42,462 nucleotides of DNA, taken from assembly GCA_903851415.1 (NCBI GenBank), contig CAINOE010000183.1, positions 1-42,462 on the forward strand. Reading direction: 5' to 3'. The stretch comes from an uncultured Rhodopila sp. Lineage in GTDB: Bacteria; Pseudomonadota; Alphaproteobacteria; Acetobacterales; Acetobacteraceae. Below the pieces are notes generated by a model that worked only from the letters and a program-made list of their open reading frames with translations, made no database searches and was not told the origin of the DNA. Made by a program: the position numbers and the translations under genes. This document shows positions 23,939 through 31,628 of this stretch, one piece after another. Every line of letters starts with the position of its first letter. The first letter of the stretch is position 1.

Positions 23939-24523
23939 CTATGACGACCAGTCGCAGTGGTAGCCGTACGGCACGGGATGGCAGGTGCCGTGCAGCGCAT
24001 TCGGGTCCGCCGGGCCTGCCTCCGCCACGCCGGGGGCAGGCACCCCGAAGGCGGCGACGGGCAGCGTGAAAGGTGTGCTGAAAGCGCGAGGCGACTCGGC
24101 GGCAACCCCATTGTTGATCCCATAACCGAACACCGGTGTGCCCGCGAAGGGCGTGACGACGACCGGTAACCCGGTGTACGCCGCGCCCGCGCCGAACGGC
24201 GGCACGATCGGCGTCCCGGTGAACGGCGGGTTGATCCCTCCCGTCCCGAGCGCGGCGGCCACATTGATCACCTCCGGCCGTATCGGCGTCAGCACGCGGG
24301 CGGTGACCCTCGTGCGGTAGAGACCGGCGGCGGTGCCGCCGCGTGTCGCGGCAATGGCGCCGTGCGCGTAAAATACGCCGCCGCGCGCGCCGCGAACAAC
24401 CGCCGCGCCGTGCGAGGCGGTTCCGCCATGGCCGCCCGACCCGCCGCGGGCCAACGCGGATGCCGGCAGGCAAGCGGCCCCGGCTGCTGCCGCGGCAATG
24501 ACGACGAAGATACGATGGCGCAT
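23939..24523 (-). CDS. Exported Gly/Ala/Pro-rich protein, unknown function
   Basis: This 194-residue protein has a clear signal peptide (A-A-A-A-A-G-A-A then A-L-A-R, about 25 residues). The mature part is low in complexity: G-G-S-G-G-H-G-G-T-A near the N-terminus, then P-P-F-T-G-T-P-I-V-P-P-F-G and F-A-G-T-P-V-F-G-Y-G repeats of a Pro-Phe-Ala/Gly-Gly-Thr-Pro kind. The C-terminus has H-G-T-C-H-P-V-P-Y-G-Y-H-C-D-W, with two cysteines that could form a disulfide. I know no family. ATG 24523 has a GGGGGA site. It ends 1 bp from the end of the receptor gene on the other strand, and no terminator was seen between them. Confidence 0.65.
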   Translation of the reverse strand: MRHRIFVVIAAAAAGAACLPASALARGGSGGHGGTASHGAAVVRGARGGVFYAHGAIAATRGGTAAGLYRTRVTARVLTPIRPEVINVAAALGTGGINPPFTGTPIVPPFGAGAAYTGLPVVVTPFAGTPVFGYGINNGVAAESPRAFSTPFTLPVAAFGVPAPGVAEAGPADPNALHGTCHPVPYGYHCDWSS

Positions 24524-24759
24524 GACCTTGATCCCCCGCAGGCTTTAGGACTGCTTATGGAGGCAAGTCTGATGCGGCCGGGAAAAGTGTCAAACAACAG
24601 AACCGTGAAGTAGAGGGGTGCCTGTAGACACATAATGCAGTGTCATACCGAAAACAATATTTTAATAATTCCGCCATCTATCATGATGCGGCGTTGGTGG
24701 TTCCAGGCATCCGGGGAAAGGTCGATCAACCGCCTCCGCCTCAAGCAAAGCAAGTAATG

Positions 24760-24790
24760 GAAACACGAATGAACACGGATGAACGCAAAT
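24760..24790 (+). repeat. Left arm of an imperfect inverted repeat (GAACACGGAT units)
   Basis: Three near-tandem units: GAAACACGAAT, GAACACGGAT, GAACGCAAAT. The arm matches the reverse complement of 24918-24948 at 25 of 31 positions. As I recall, this word family occurs as non-coding repeats in many environmental bacterial genomes. Confidence 0.7.
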
Positions 24791-24917
24791 AGGGTGGCAG
24801 TTCCCTCGGCCAGAGTTTGCGGGCTGATTGGACTCGTGACCATGAAGGTATGGCAGGATCCGCCGCCTTTCCAGTCAGCCCGAAAACGCTAAGCCGGAAT
24901 GTATTAGAAATAATTCC

Positions 24918-24948
24918 ATTTGTGTTGATGCGTGTTCTTTTGCGTTTC
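24918..24948 (-). repeat. Right arm of an imperfect inverted repeat
   Basis: Read on the minus strand, the units are GAAACGCAAAA, GAACACGCAT and CAACACAAAT, matching the left arm at 25 of 31 positions. The 127 bp between the arms hold no gene. Confidence 0.7.
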
Positions 24949-25007
24949 GAATGCTTCGCCGCCGTCTCCCGCAGCACAGGCGGAGACGGCATGGAGCAAA
25001 GCCGCCA

Positions 25008-25784
25008 TCAGGCCAGCGCCGCAACCACATCCGCCAGCAGCGACGGATCGCCGACGGCGATGATCCGGCCGTCGCCGCCGGTGCGCGGCGGGTTGCCCTC
25101 CCAGTCCGTCATCCGGCCGCCGGCGCCGTGCACCACCGGCAGCAGCGCCGCCCAGTCCCAGGGCTTGAGGTCGCACTCGACGATCACGTCGATATGCCCG
25201 AGCGCCAGCAGCCCGTAGGCGTAGCAGTCGCCGCCCCAGTACACCCGCCGCACCCGGGCGGCGGCCTGGCGCCAGCGCGGGGCGTCGCCGCCCAGCATCT
25301 CCGGGCTGGTGCAGGACAGTTCGGCATGCGCCATATCGGCGCAGGCGCGCGTTCCGACCGCCCCTCCCAACGGTCCCGCAAACAACGTCCGCCGATCGGC
25401 TGCGCCAATCCAGCGCTCGCGGGTGACGGGCTGGTCGATGACCCCGACAAGCGGGGTGTCGCCGTCCAGCAGCGCCACCAGCGTGCCGAAAGTCGGCCGC
25501 CCGGTGATGAACGCGCGTGTCCCGTCGATCGGGTCGAGCACCCAGCGCAGCCGCGCCTCCGGCCGCTCCAGGCCGAACTCTTCCCCGAGGATGCCGCACT
25601 CCGGGCACAGCCGCCCCAGCACCGCCCGCATCGCCTGTTCCGCGCCGCGGTCCGCCACCGTCACCGGCGACTGGTCCGCCTTCAGGTCCGCCGGGATGGC
25701 GGAGCGGAACAGCGGCCGCACCACCTCTCCGGCCGCATCGGCGGCGGCGATGGCGGCCGCCACGTAGCGGTCGAGGCTGTCCAT
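25008..25784 (-). CDS. hisN: Histidinol-phosphatase, inositol-monophosphatase type
   Basis: This 258-residue Mg-dependent phosphatase has inositol-monophosphatase superfamily motifs: G-E-E-F-G (metal ligand Glu), W-V-L-D-P-I-D-G-T-R-A-F-I (metal site), and C-D-L-K-P-W-D-W-A-A-L-L-P-V-V. The text I-D-G-T-R-A-F-I-T-G-R-P-T-F-G-T-L and A-L-G-H-I-D-V-I-V-E is characteristic of the HisN group that hydrolyses L-histidinol phosphate in histidine biosynthesis, rather than of inositol phosphatases. A second option is a related general monophosphatase. ATG 25784 fits the family N-terminus. It diverges from kdsB with about 130 bp between. Confidence 0.85.
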   Translation of the reverse strand: MDSLDRYVAAAIAAADAAGEVVRPLFRSAIPADLKADQSPVTVADRGAEQAMRAVLGRLCPECGILGEEFGLERPEARLRWVLDPIDGTRAFITGRPTFGTLVALLDGDTPLVGVIDQPVTRERWIGAADRRTLFAGPLGGAVGTRACADMAHAELSCTSPEMLGGDAPRWRQAAARVRRVYWGGDCYAYGLLALGHIDVIVECDLKPWDWAALLPVVHGAGGRMTDWEGNPPRTGGDGRIIAVGDPSLLADVVAALA

Positions 25785-25913
25785 GCGGCGAAAATCCCGG
25801 CTGGAGAAGGCCCGGCGTTGCATGCGGCCGGGCGCGTCCGTAAGTTGCCGCAGCATAGGGAAACGAAATCGCCGCTTCAACCCGCCCTCTGCACAGCCGG
25901 ACCGCCCCTCGCC

Positions 25914-26693
25914 GTGAACCCGATTGTCGTCATCCCCGCCCGCATGGCTTCCACACGCCTGCCCGGCAAGCCGCTCGCCGATATCAACGGCAAGCCCATG
26001 ATCGTCCATATGATCGAGCGCGGGCGGCAGGCCGATATCGGCCCGGTCGCCGTCGCCTGTGCCGAGGCCGCGATCGCGGACGTGGTGCGGGCGGCGGGCG
26101 GACGGGCTGTGCTGACCGACCCGGCGCTGCCCTCCGGCTCCGACCGCGTGCATGCCGCGCTGGCGGAGCTGGACCCGGACGGTCGGCACGACGTGGTGGT
26201 CAACCTGCAAGGCGATTTCCCGACCCTCGACCCCGCCGGCCTGCGCCTGGTGATCACGCCGCTGGACGATCCGAAGGTGGATATCGGCACCCTGGTGGTG
26301 CCGATACGCGATGACGCGGAGGCCGCGACCGCGTCCTTCGTCAAGGCGGCCTGCGCCTTCGAGGGCGGCCGCACCATCGCCCCGGCGCTGTATTTCTCCC
26401 GCCAGGCAATCCCCTGGGGGCCGGGGCCGCGCTGGCACCATGTCGGCATCTACGCCTATCGCCGGGCGGTGCTCGACCGCTATGTCTCGCTGCCGCCAAG
26501 CCCGCTGGAACGGCGCGAGAGCCTTGAACAGTTGCGTGCACTGGAGGATGGGATGCGGATCGCCTGCGTGCGGATGCAGCACGGACCGTTCGGCGTGGAC
26601 ACGCCCGAGGACCTCGAACGCGCCCGCGCGGTATTGGCCTGCGCCCCATTGGCCTGCGCCCCATTGGCCTGCGCCCCATTGGCCCGCGCATGA
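25914..26693 (+). CDS. kdsB: 3-deoxy-manno-octulosonate cytidylyltransferase
   Basis: This 259-residue cytoplasmic enzyme couples CTP and Kdo to CMP-Kdo for lipopolysaccharide inner-core synthesis. The family marks are clear: V-V-I-P-A-R-M-A-S-T-R-L-P-G-K-P-L (nucleotide binding), L-P-S-G-S-D-R-V, V-V-N-L-Q-G-D-F-P (metal/sugar), H-V-G-I-Y-A-Y-R-R and L-E-Q-L-R-A-L-E-D-G. Start GTG 25914 (V-N-P-I-V-V-I-P) is at the expected position. The C-terminus carries an extra A-P-L-A-C repeat tail made by a 15-bp tandem repeat. The stop overlaps the start of pheA (ATGA), so the two genes are probably coupled. Confidence 0.92.
   Translation: MNPIVVIPARMASTRLPGKPLADINGKPMIVHMIERGRQADIGPVAVACAEAAIADVVRAAGGRAVLTDPALPSGSDRVHAALAELDPDGRHDVVVNLQGDFPTLDPAGLRLVITPLDDPKVDIGTLVVPIRDDAEAATASFVKAACAFEGGRTIAPALYFSRQAIPWGPGPRWHHVGIYAYRRAVLDRYVSLPPSPLERRESLEQLRALEDGMRIACVRMQHGPFGVDTPEDLERARAVLACAPLACAPLACAPLARA
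26634..26689 (+). repeat. 15-bp tandem repeat at the 3' end of kdsB
   Basis: TTGGCCTGCGCCCCA occurs three times exactly (26634-26648, 26649-26663, 26664-26678), with a partial fourth unit to 26689. It encodes a repeated L-A-C-A-P tail. The unit is in frame, so copy-number change alters only tail length. It abuts the pheA start codon at 26690. Confidence 0.93.
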
Positions 26694-27541
26694 CCGGCGT
26701 GATCGCCTTCCAGGGCGTCCCCGGCGCCTATTCCGACCTTGCCTGCCGGGCGGCCTTCCCGGGGATGACCACGTTGCCGTGCCTGACCTTCGCCGCCGCC
26801 ATCGAGGCGGTGCGGGCGGGGCAGGCCACTTTGGGCATGCTGCCCTGCGAGAACAGCCTGGCCGGGCGGGTCTCCGACATCCACGCTTTGCTGCCGGAGT
26901 CCGGGCTGTTCATCATCGGCGAGAAGTTCCAGCGGGTGGAGCACTGCCTGCTGGGCGTCAAGGGCGCCACCATCGGCGACATCCGGCGGGCGCATTCGCA
27001 CTCGGTGGCGCTGGGGCAGGTGCGGCAGATTCTGGCCGAACTCGGGCTGGTCGCGGTGGTGGAGGGGGACACCGCCGGAGCGGCGCAGCTCGTCGCCCAA
27101 TGGGGGCGCAAGGAGGACGCGGCGATCGCCTCGTCGCTGGCGGCGGAGATCTACGGGCTGGACATCCTGCGCGCCAATGTCGAGGACGCGGCGCACAACA
27201 CCACCCGGTTCTATGTCGTGTCGCCCTGGCCGGTGAAGGTGGACGAGAAGACTCCCAACCTGATGACGACCTTCGTCTTCCGCGTCCGCAACGTGCCGGC
27301 GGCGCTGTACAAGGCGTTGGGCGGGTTCGCCACCAACGGCATCAACATGACCAAGCTGGAGAGCTACATGCTGGGCGGCGAGTTCACCGCCACGCAGTTC
27401 CTGTGCGACGTCGAAGGCCATCCCGAGCAGCCGGGCCTGCGCCGGGCGCTGGAGGAACTGTCGTTCTTTTCGACCGAGGTGCGCGTGCTGGGGGTGTACC
27501 CGATGGCGGCGTTCCGGCTGGCGCAGGGGGCGGGGAACTAG
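26690..27541 (+). CDS. pheA: Prephenate dehydratase
   Basis: This 283-residue protein converts prephenate to phenylpyruvate in phenylalanine synthesis. The catalytic domain shows I-A-F-Q-G-V-P-G-A-Y-S, L-P-C-E-N-S-L-A-G-R-V, H-S-V-A-L-G-Q, and N-T-T-R-F-Y-V-V with the essential Thr of the T-R-F motif. The C-terminal ACT domain (about 195-275) has the Phe-binding G-x-x-x-N-I-N-M-T-K-L-E-S segment (GINMTKLES), so feedback inhibition by Phe is likely. There is no chorismate mutase domain, so this is the monofunctional type. The start ATG 26690 overlaps the kdsB stop by 4 bp. A module-B inverted repeat follows 20 bp after its stop. Confidence 0.93.
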   Translation: MTGVIAFQGVPGAYSDLACRAAFPGMTTLPCLTFAAAIEAVRAGQATLGMLPCENSLAGRVSDIHALLPESGLFIIGEKFQRVEHCLLGVKGATIGDIRRAHSHSVALGQVRQILAELGLVAVVEGDTAGAAQLVAQWGRKEDAAIASSLAAEIYGLDILRANVEDAAHNTTRFYVVSPWPVKVDEKTPNLMTTFVFRVRNVPAALYKALGGFATNGINMTKLESYMLGGEFTATQFLCDVEGHPEQPGLRRALEELSFFSTEVRVLGVYPMAAFRLAQGAGN

Positions 27542-27560
27542 CGCCGGATCATTGCACATA

Positions 27561-27638
27561 CGTCATGGCCCGGCGTGTCCGGGCCACCTGTCGCGGCACG
27601 TGCGGCCATGGGTGGCCCGGACACGCCGGGCCATGACG
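27561..27638. repeat. Dispersed repeat module B, copy 3: 28-bp perfect inverted repeat
   Basis: The arms 27561-27588 and 27611-27638 are perfectly complementary, with a 22-nt loop. The core is GGCCCGGCGTGTCCGGGCC; compared with copy 2 the T at one position is G, and the opposite arm carries the matching C. It lies between pheA and the flavoprotein gene. An ATG at 27633 within it is in frame with that gene. Confidence 0.92.
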
Positions 27639-27665
27639 AGCGGGAGGGAGAAGGAGGAAAAGACG

Positions 27666-29351
27666 GTGCGGCTCGATTGCGACCTGCTGGTCGTCGGCTC
27701 CGGGGCGGGCGGGCTGTCGGCCGCGGTCACCGCCGCCTGGCACGGGCTGAAAGTGATCGTCGCGGAGAAGGAGGCGGTGTTCGGCGGCACCACCGCCTGG
27801 TCCGGCGGCTGGATCTGGGCGCCGCTGAACCCGCTCGCCCGCCGCGCCGGGATCATCGAAAACGAGGCCGCGCCGCGCGCCTATCTGCGCGAGGTTCTCG
27901 GCAACAACTTTGACGCCGCCAGGGTGGACGCGTTCCTTGAAGCCGCGCCGCGCATGGTCGCGTTCTACGAGGCGCACACCGCCTTGCAGTTCGAGGACGG
28001 CAACAGGATCGCCGACACCTACGGCAATGCCGCGGGAGCGGGCACGGGCGGGCGCTCGGTGATCGCCGCGCCGTATGATGCCCGCGAACTGGGGGAGCTG
28101 GTGCACCGGCTGCGGCGTCCGCTGCGCGAGACGACCTTCATGGGCATGACCATCCAGGCGGGCGCCGATTTGACGGCGTTCATGAACGTGACGCGCTCAC
28201 CGGCGGCGTTCGCGCATGTCGCGGGCCGTTTCGGGCGGCATCTGCGCGACCTCGCGCTGCACCGGCGCGGCATGCAGTTGCGCAACGGCCTTGCGCTGGT
28301 GGCGCGTTTGCTGCGCTCCGCGGCCGATCTGGGCGTGGATTTGCGGGTTTCGGCCCCGGCGGTGCGCCTGCTGCGGGAGGGCGGTGCCGTCCTCGGCGCC
28401 GTGCTGGCCACGCCGCAGGGGGAGATCGAAGTGCGGGCGGCGCGCGGGGTGGTGCTCGCAGCCGGCGGTTTCCCGCATGACGAGGCGCGCCGCGCGGCGA
28501 TGTTCCCCGCGGCCGGCGACCACCGGACGCTGGCGGTGCCGTCGGCGACGGGGGACGGTATCCGGCTGGGCGAATCCGCGGGCGGGTCGATGGACGAAAG
28601 TCTGGCGGCTCCGGCGGCGTGGTGCCCGGTGTCGCTGGTGCCGTTCCCCGACGGAACGGTGGGAAGGTTCCCGCATATCATCGAACGGAACAAGCCGGGC
28701 ATCATCGGCGTGCTGGCCAACGGCCAGCGCTTCTGCAACGAGGGCAACGGCTATCACGACTATGTCGCGGCGATGCTGCGCGCGGTGCCGGCGGGGCAGG
28801 AGGTGGCGTCCTGGCTTGTCTGCACCCGCGCGTTCCAGCGCCGCTACGGGCTGGGGATCGCCCGGCCGGTGCCGCTGCCCCCGGGCCCGTTTATCCGTTC
28901 AGGCTATTTGAAGACCGGCCGAACCATCGGCGAACTGGCGCTGGCCTGCGGGATCGATCCGGCCGGGCTGGAGCGGACGGTGGCGGAGTACAACGTGCAC
29001 GCCCGCAACGGCGAGGACCCTGCGTTCGGCCGCGGCGGCACGCCATACAACCGGCAAAGCGGCGACCCGGCGGTGACGCCCAACCCGTGCGTCGCGCCGC
29101 TCAAGCACGGGCCGTTCTTCGCGGTGAAAGTGATCCCCGGCAGCTTCGGCACCTTCGCGGGGCTGAAGACGGATGCCAATGCCCGGGTGCTGGACGCGGC
29201 GGGGGCGCCGATACCGGGCCTGAACGCCGCGGGCACCGACATGGCGAGCGTCATGGGCGGCCATTACCCGGCCGGAGGGATCAATCTCGGGCCGGCCATG
29301 ACCTTCGGCCATATCGCCGGCCGTCACGCCGCCGGCCTCACCGGCTTGTGA
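27666..29351 (+). CDS. FAD-dependent oxidoreductase, KstD/fumarate-reductase flavoprotein type
   Basis: This 561-residue flavoprotein has an FAD-binding motif at the N-terminus (L-V-V-G-S-G-A-G-G-L-S-A-A), a G-G-T-T-A-W-S-G-G segment typical of 3-ketosteroid 1-dehydrogenase relatives, and V-L-A-A-G-G-F in the middle. The C-terminal half of the FAD site is G-G-H-Y-P-A-G-G-I-N-L-G-P-A-M-T-F-G. The family removes hydrogen at alpha,beta positions of ketosteroids or reduces enoates; the substrate is not established. GTG 27666 is chosen because AGGAGG lies about 8 bp upstream. ATG 27633, 11 codons upstream, falls in the repeat and is the alternative. It is convergent with the 66-aa gene, 3 bp apart. 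Confidence 0.85.
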   Translation: MRLDCDLLVVGSGAGGLSAAVTAAWHGLKVIVAEKEAVFGGTTAWSGGWIWAPLNPLARRAGIIENEAAPRAYLREVLGNNFDAARVDAFLEAAPRMVAFYEAHTALQFEDGNRIADTYGNAAGAGTGGRSVIAAPYDARELGELVHRLRRPLRETTFMGMTIQAGADLTAFMNVTRSPAAFAHVAGRFGRHLRDLALHRRGMQLRNGLALVARLLRSAADLGVDLRVSAPAVRLLREGGAVLGAVLATPQGEIEVRAARGVVLAAGGFPHDEARRAAMFPAAGDHRTLAVPSATGDGIRLGESAGGSMDESLAAPAAWCPVSLVPFPDGTVGRFPHIIERNKPGIIGVLANGQRFCNEGNGYHDYVAAMLRAVPAGQEVASWLVCTRAFQRRYGLGIARPVPLPPGPFIRSGYLKTGRTIGELALACGIDPAGLERTVAEYNVHARNGEDPAFGRGGTPYNRQSGDPAVTPNPCVAPLKHGPFFAVKVIPGSFGTFAGLKTDANARVLDAAGAPIPGLNAAGTDMASVMGGHYPAGGINLGPAMTFGHIAGRHAAGLTGL

Positions 29352-29354
29352 AAC

Positions 29355-29555
29355 TCACAGCTTGGCGTGCGGATCGCGCAACTGGAATTCGGTTTCGCGC
29401 AGCGTCAGCGACACGAAATGGCTGACCGCTTCGGTGAGCGGCTTCATTGCTTGTGCGAACCATGCGCCGATGGCGCCGTCCGCGGCGGAGAAGGCTTGTT
29501 CGTCGCAGGCGAGCCGGAAGTCGCGGGCTTCGCGGGACGTTTCTCGGTTGGTCAT
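29355..29555 (-). CDS. Small protein of 66 residues, unknown function
   Basis: The protein is M-T-N-R-E-T-S-R-E-A-R-D-F-R-L-A-C-D followed by a probable helix (I-G-A-W-F-A-Q-A-M-K-P-L-T-E-A-V) and a strand-like end (F-V-S-L-T-L-R-E-T-E-F-Q-L). The helix has an amphipathic look, and phasin-like or other small helical proteins come to mind, but I cannot assign a family. ATG 29555 with an AAAGGA site supports it as a real gene. The longer open frame upstream of this ATG has no coding character. It ends 3 bp from the flavoprotein gene on the opposite strand. Confidence 0.6.
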   Translation of the reverse strand: MTNRETSREARDFRLACDEQAFSAADGAIGAWFAQAMKPLTEAVSHFVSLTLRETEFQLRDPHAKL

Positions 29556-30130
29556 GATCGTGGTCCTTTCTTGCGCGGCTGCAGGGCAGCAGGTGGGGAA
29601 ACGCGTGTTGTCTCGCGGGTGGGCCGGGTGCGAGGCCGGCCTGTGTCCGTCCCCGGAGGGCGGGGCTGAATGCCTCGGGATAATGCTGCGAGGCTGGTCC
29701 GGTTGGGCGAGTGGCAGGACGTTTCCTTGGACCGGGGGGGAGGATACGAGCGCGGGATGGTAGCGCACAACAGGTTATCTGCGCCGGCGGTCCGGGCGGA
29801 TGGACGGGGTGGGTTTGTGCCGGCCGTGTCCGTAACGTCGAATACAGGGTTCGAACCGTCGCATAACCCCCTCATATTGCAAAACTATCTGTGCCGGGAG
29901 GTGATCGGCCGAGGCGGCGGTCCGGGGGATCGCGGCGCCGCCCGGCGGGTCCGTCCGTGCATGGCTGCGGTTCCGAAACCTGCTGCCTGTTCAGCGCATC
30001 GGCCAGCCGCGGTTCCGCTTTCCGTGCCGTAAAGCGGCACGGACGCCTCGCCTCCCGGCCTGAAGCAGCGAAGCCCCCCGACGGGCGCCGGGACCTTGCG
30101 GCGCCCGCCGGCAGCCGCCAGAAGGCGGCG
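29556..30130. other. 575-bp intergenic region, no recognised feature
   Basis: This lies between the 66-aa gene and the acyltransferase gene. Several open frames cross it, but none has a good start site or a recognisable product. A less GC-rich stretch around 29850-29895 may contain a promoter for the acyltransferase. No terminator, repeat or RNA gene was seen. Confidence 0.5.
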
Positions 30131-31150
30131 ATGTCCCTGTCCGGCCAGCGCGAAAACCTGCCTTTGACCGCGCTGCGCGGAGTCGCAGCGGTCTGGGTCG
30201 TCTTGTGTCACGTGCAACTGTTCTGGTTCCCGGGCGCGCCCGCGGGCATCGCGGCGCTGTGCTGGCTGGGCCAGGCGGCGGTGGACATCTTCTTTGTCCT
30301 GAGCGGGTTCATCCTGGCCTGCGTCTATGGCGGGCTGCGGCTGAACCGGGCGAAGCTGTTCTGGCTGCGCCGTATCTGCCGCATCTACCCGCTGCATCTG
30401 GCGGTGCTGGCAACGTTCGGCTCTTTGACCTTCACTGCCGTGCTGCTGCATCGCAGCGGTTTCCCCCACGACTGGGAGTCGTTCGGCGTAGAGGCGCTGC
30501 TGCTGCACCCGTTCCTGCCCGGCCTGACGCCGTGGAACCCTCCGACATGGTCGCTGGGGATCGAGATGCTGTGCTACGCGTTGTTTCCGTTCGTGGCGCC
30601 GCTGTTCGCCCGGTCCCGCGGATGGTCCGCCGGCGTCGCCGCTCTCGGCCTGGCCGCGGCCGAGTTGTATGTGGTGCAGCGCTACGGGGGCGCGACGGCG
30701 GGGCGGGGGGCGGTGCTGCGCGGCCTCGCAGGCTTTCACCTGGGGATGGCGCTGGGGTTTCTGTCGCCGCGGTTGCGGCCTTCGTTGGCCGCGCCCGCCT
30801 CGCTGCCGGCTGCCGGTGCCCTGGTTGCCGGGGTCGCGCTGGTCAGCCCGGCCGTCGTCGTCCTGTCGGCGGCGGCGCTGATCCTGGCCTTGGCGCCGGA
30901 GCAGGGGCGGGTCGCCCGGCTGCTGGGCTCACGCGGGACGGTCTGGCTGGGTCGCGTGTCGTTCTCGATCTACCTGCTGCATCCGCCGCTGATGAACCTG
31001 ATCCAACGGGTCCCGGTTCCCGGCGGCCACTGGAGCCATCTGGCGATGCTGGCGGCGATCCTGTTCCCGATGTCGGAGCTGACCTACCGCTGGATCGAGC
31101 GGCCCGGCCGGCGCATTCCGGCTGTTTTGCTGCGGAGGTACGCGGGTTGA
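30131..31150 (+). CDS. Acyltransferase 3 family membrane protein (OafA/ExoZ type)
   Basis: This 339-residue integral membrane protein has about ten hydrophobic segments. Family marks: L-T-A-L-R-G-V-A-A-V-W-V-V-L-C-H near the N-terminus (the His and the R of the L-R-G motif are the conserved pair), V-D-I-F-F-V-L-S-G-F-I-L, R-R-I-C-R-I-Y-P-L-H and W-S-L-G-I-E-M-L-C-Y. Near the C-terminus are F-S-I-Y-L-L-H-P-P and W-I-E-R-P-G-R-R. Such enzymes O-acylate sugars of lipopolysaccharide, exopolysaccharide or other surface polymers. ATG 30131 gives the normal N-terminus. The gene stands alone at the edge of the toxin-antitoxin block. Confidence 0.88.
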   Translation: MSLSGQRENLPLTALRGVAAVWVVLCHVQLFWFPGAPAGIAALCWLGQAAVDIFFVLSGFILACVYGGLRLNRAKLFWLRRICRIYPLHLAVLATFGSLTFTAVLLHRSGFPHDWESFGVEALLLHPFLPGLTPWNPPTWSLGIEMLCYALFPFVAPLFARSRGWSAGVAALGLAAAELYVVQRYGGATAGRGAVLRGLAGFHLGMALGFLSPRLRPSLAAPASLPAAGALVAGVALVSPAVVVLSAAALILALAPEQGRVARLLGSRGTVWLGRVSFSIYLLHPPLMNLIQRVPVPGGHWSHLAMLAAILFPMSELTYRWIERPGRRIPAVLLRRYAG

Positions 31151-31214
31151 TCGGGCTTGCCGAATGGCGCTTGGCCGCTTAATTGTGCCGAATGGCAGTC
31201 GAAAGAATAGCCCG

Positions 31215-31628
31215 ATGCCCGAGTTGATCCCGGTGCAAACGATTGTGCAGGACTTTGTCCCGGCGCCGATCACCGACGCGGAGGGCGGGGCGATGTTCCG
31301 GGCCTGCGTAAACCTGTTCCGCCTGTGGCGGGTCTCCGACGCCGAGGCCGCTATCCTGCTCGACCTGCCGTCAAGGACCCTTGCCCGCTGGAAGGCTGGC
31401 ACCATCGGGCGCATCGGCCGTGACCAGAAGGCCCGGCTGTCGAACCTGATGGGCATCCACTCGGCTCTGCGCCTGATTTTCCGGGAGCCGGAGCGGGCCT
31501 ATGGCTGGATCAAAGCCCCCAACCAGGCGTTCGGCGGCCGATCGGCGTTGGACGTGATGCTCGGGGGGGAGTTGACGGATCTGATGCGGGTTCGGCGATA
31601 TTTGGACTCCGAACGGGGCGGTTGGTGA
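31215..31628 (+). CDS. Antitoxin of the Xre/MbcA/ParS type, partner of a RES toxin
   Basis: This 137-residue protein has a helix-turn-helix-like region (about 27-65): L-F-R-L-W-R-V-S-D-A-E-A-A-I-L-L-D-L-P-S-R-T-L-A-R-W. The C-terminal toxin-binding domain of the MbcA/ParS family follows: L-M-G-I-H-S-A-L-R-L-I-F, A-Y-G-W-I-K-A-P-N-Q-A-F-G-G-R-S-A-L-D-V-M and L-M-R-V-R-R-Y-L-D-S-E-R-G-G-W. Family members bind and neutralise RES-domain toxins and repress the operon. ATG 31215 is preferred, although an in-frame ATG at 31164 is possible and the ribosome-binding site is weak. The end overlaps the toxin start (GTGA). Confidence 0.9.
   Translation: MPELIPVQTIVQDFVPAPITDAEGGAMFRACVNLFRLWRVSDAEAAILLDLPSRTLARWKAGTIGRIGRDQKARLSNLMGIHSALRLIFREPERAYGWIKAPNQAFGGRSALDVMLGGELTDLMRVRRYLDSERGGW

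Larger units (their letters stand above)
24524..25007. other. 484-bp AT-richer intergenic region with inverted repeat arms
   Basis: This is visibly less GC-rich than the surroundings, especially 24640-24680 and 24890-24950. No gene was seen; the open frames are spurious, being translations of the repeat arms. It carries a pair of imperfect inverted arms (24760-24790 and 24918-24948), listed separately. The region separates the exported protein gene from the 3' end of hisN. Confidence 0.6.

Noticed and set aside
24643..24992. Small minus-strand open frames rich in Arg-Val-His-Ser-type sequence
   Set aside because: They are translations of the GAACACGGAT-type repeat arms, a common source of spurious proteins.
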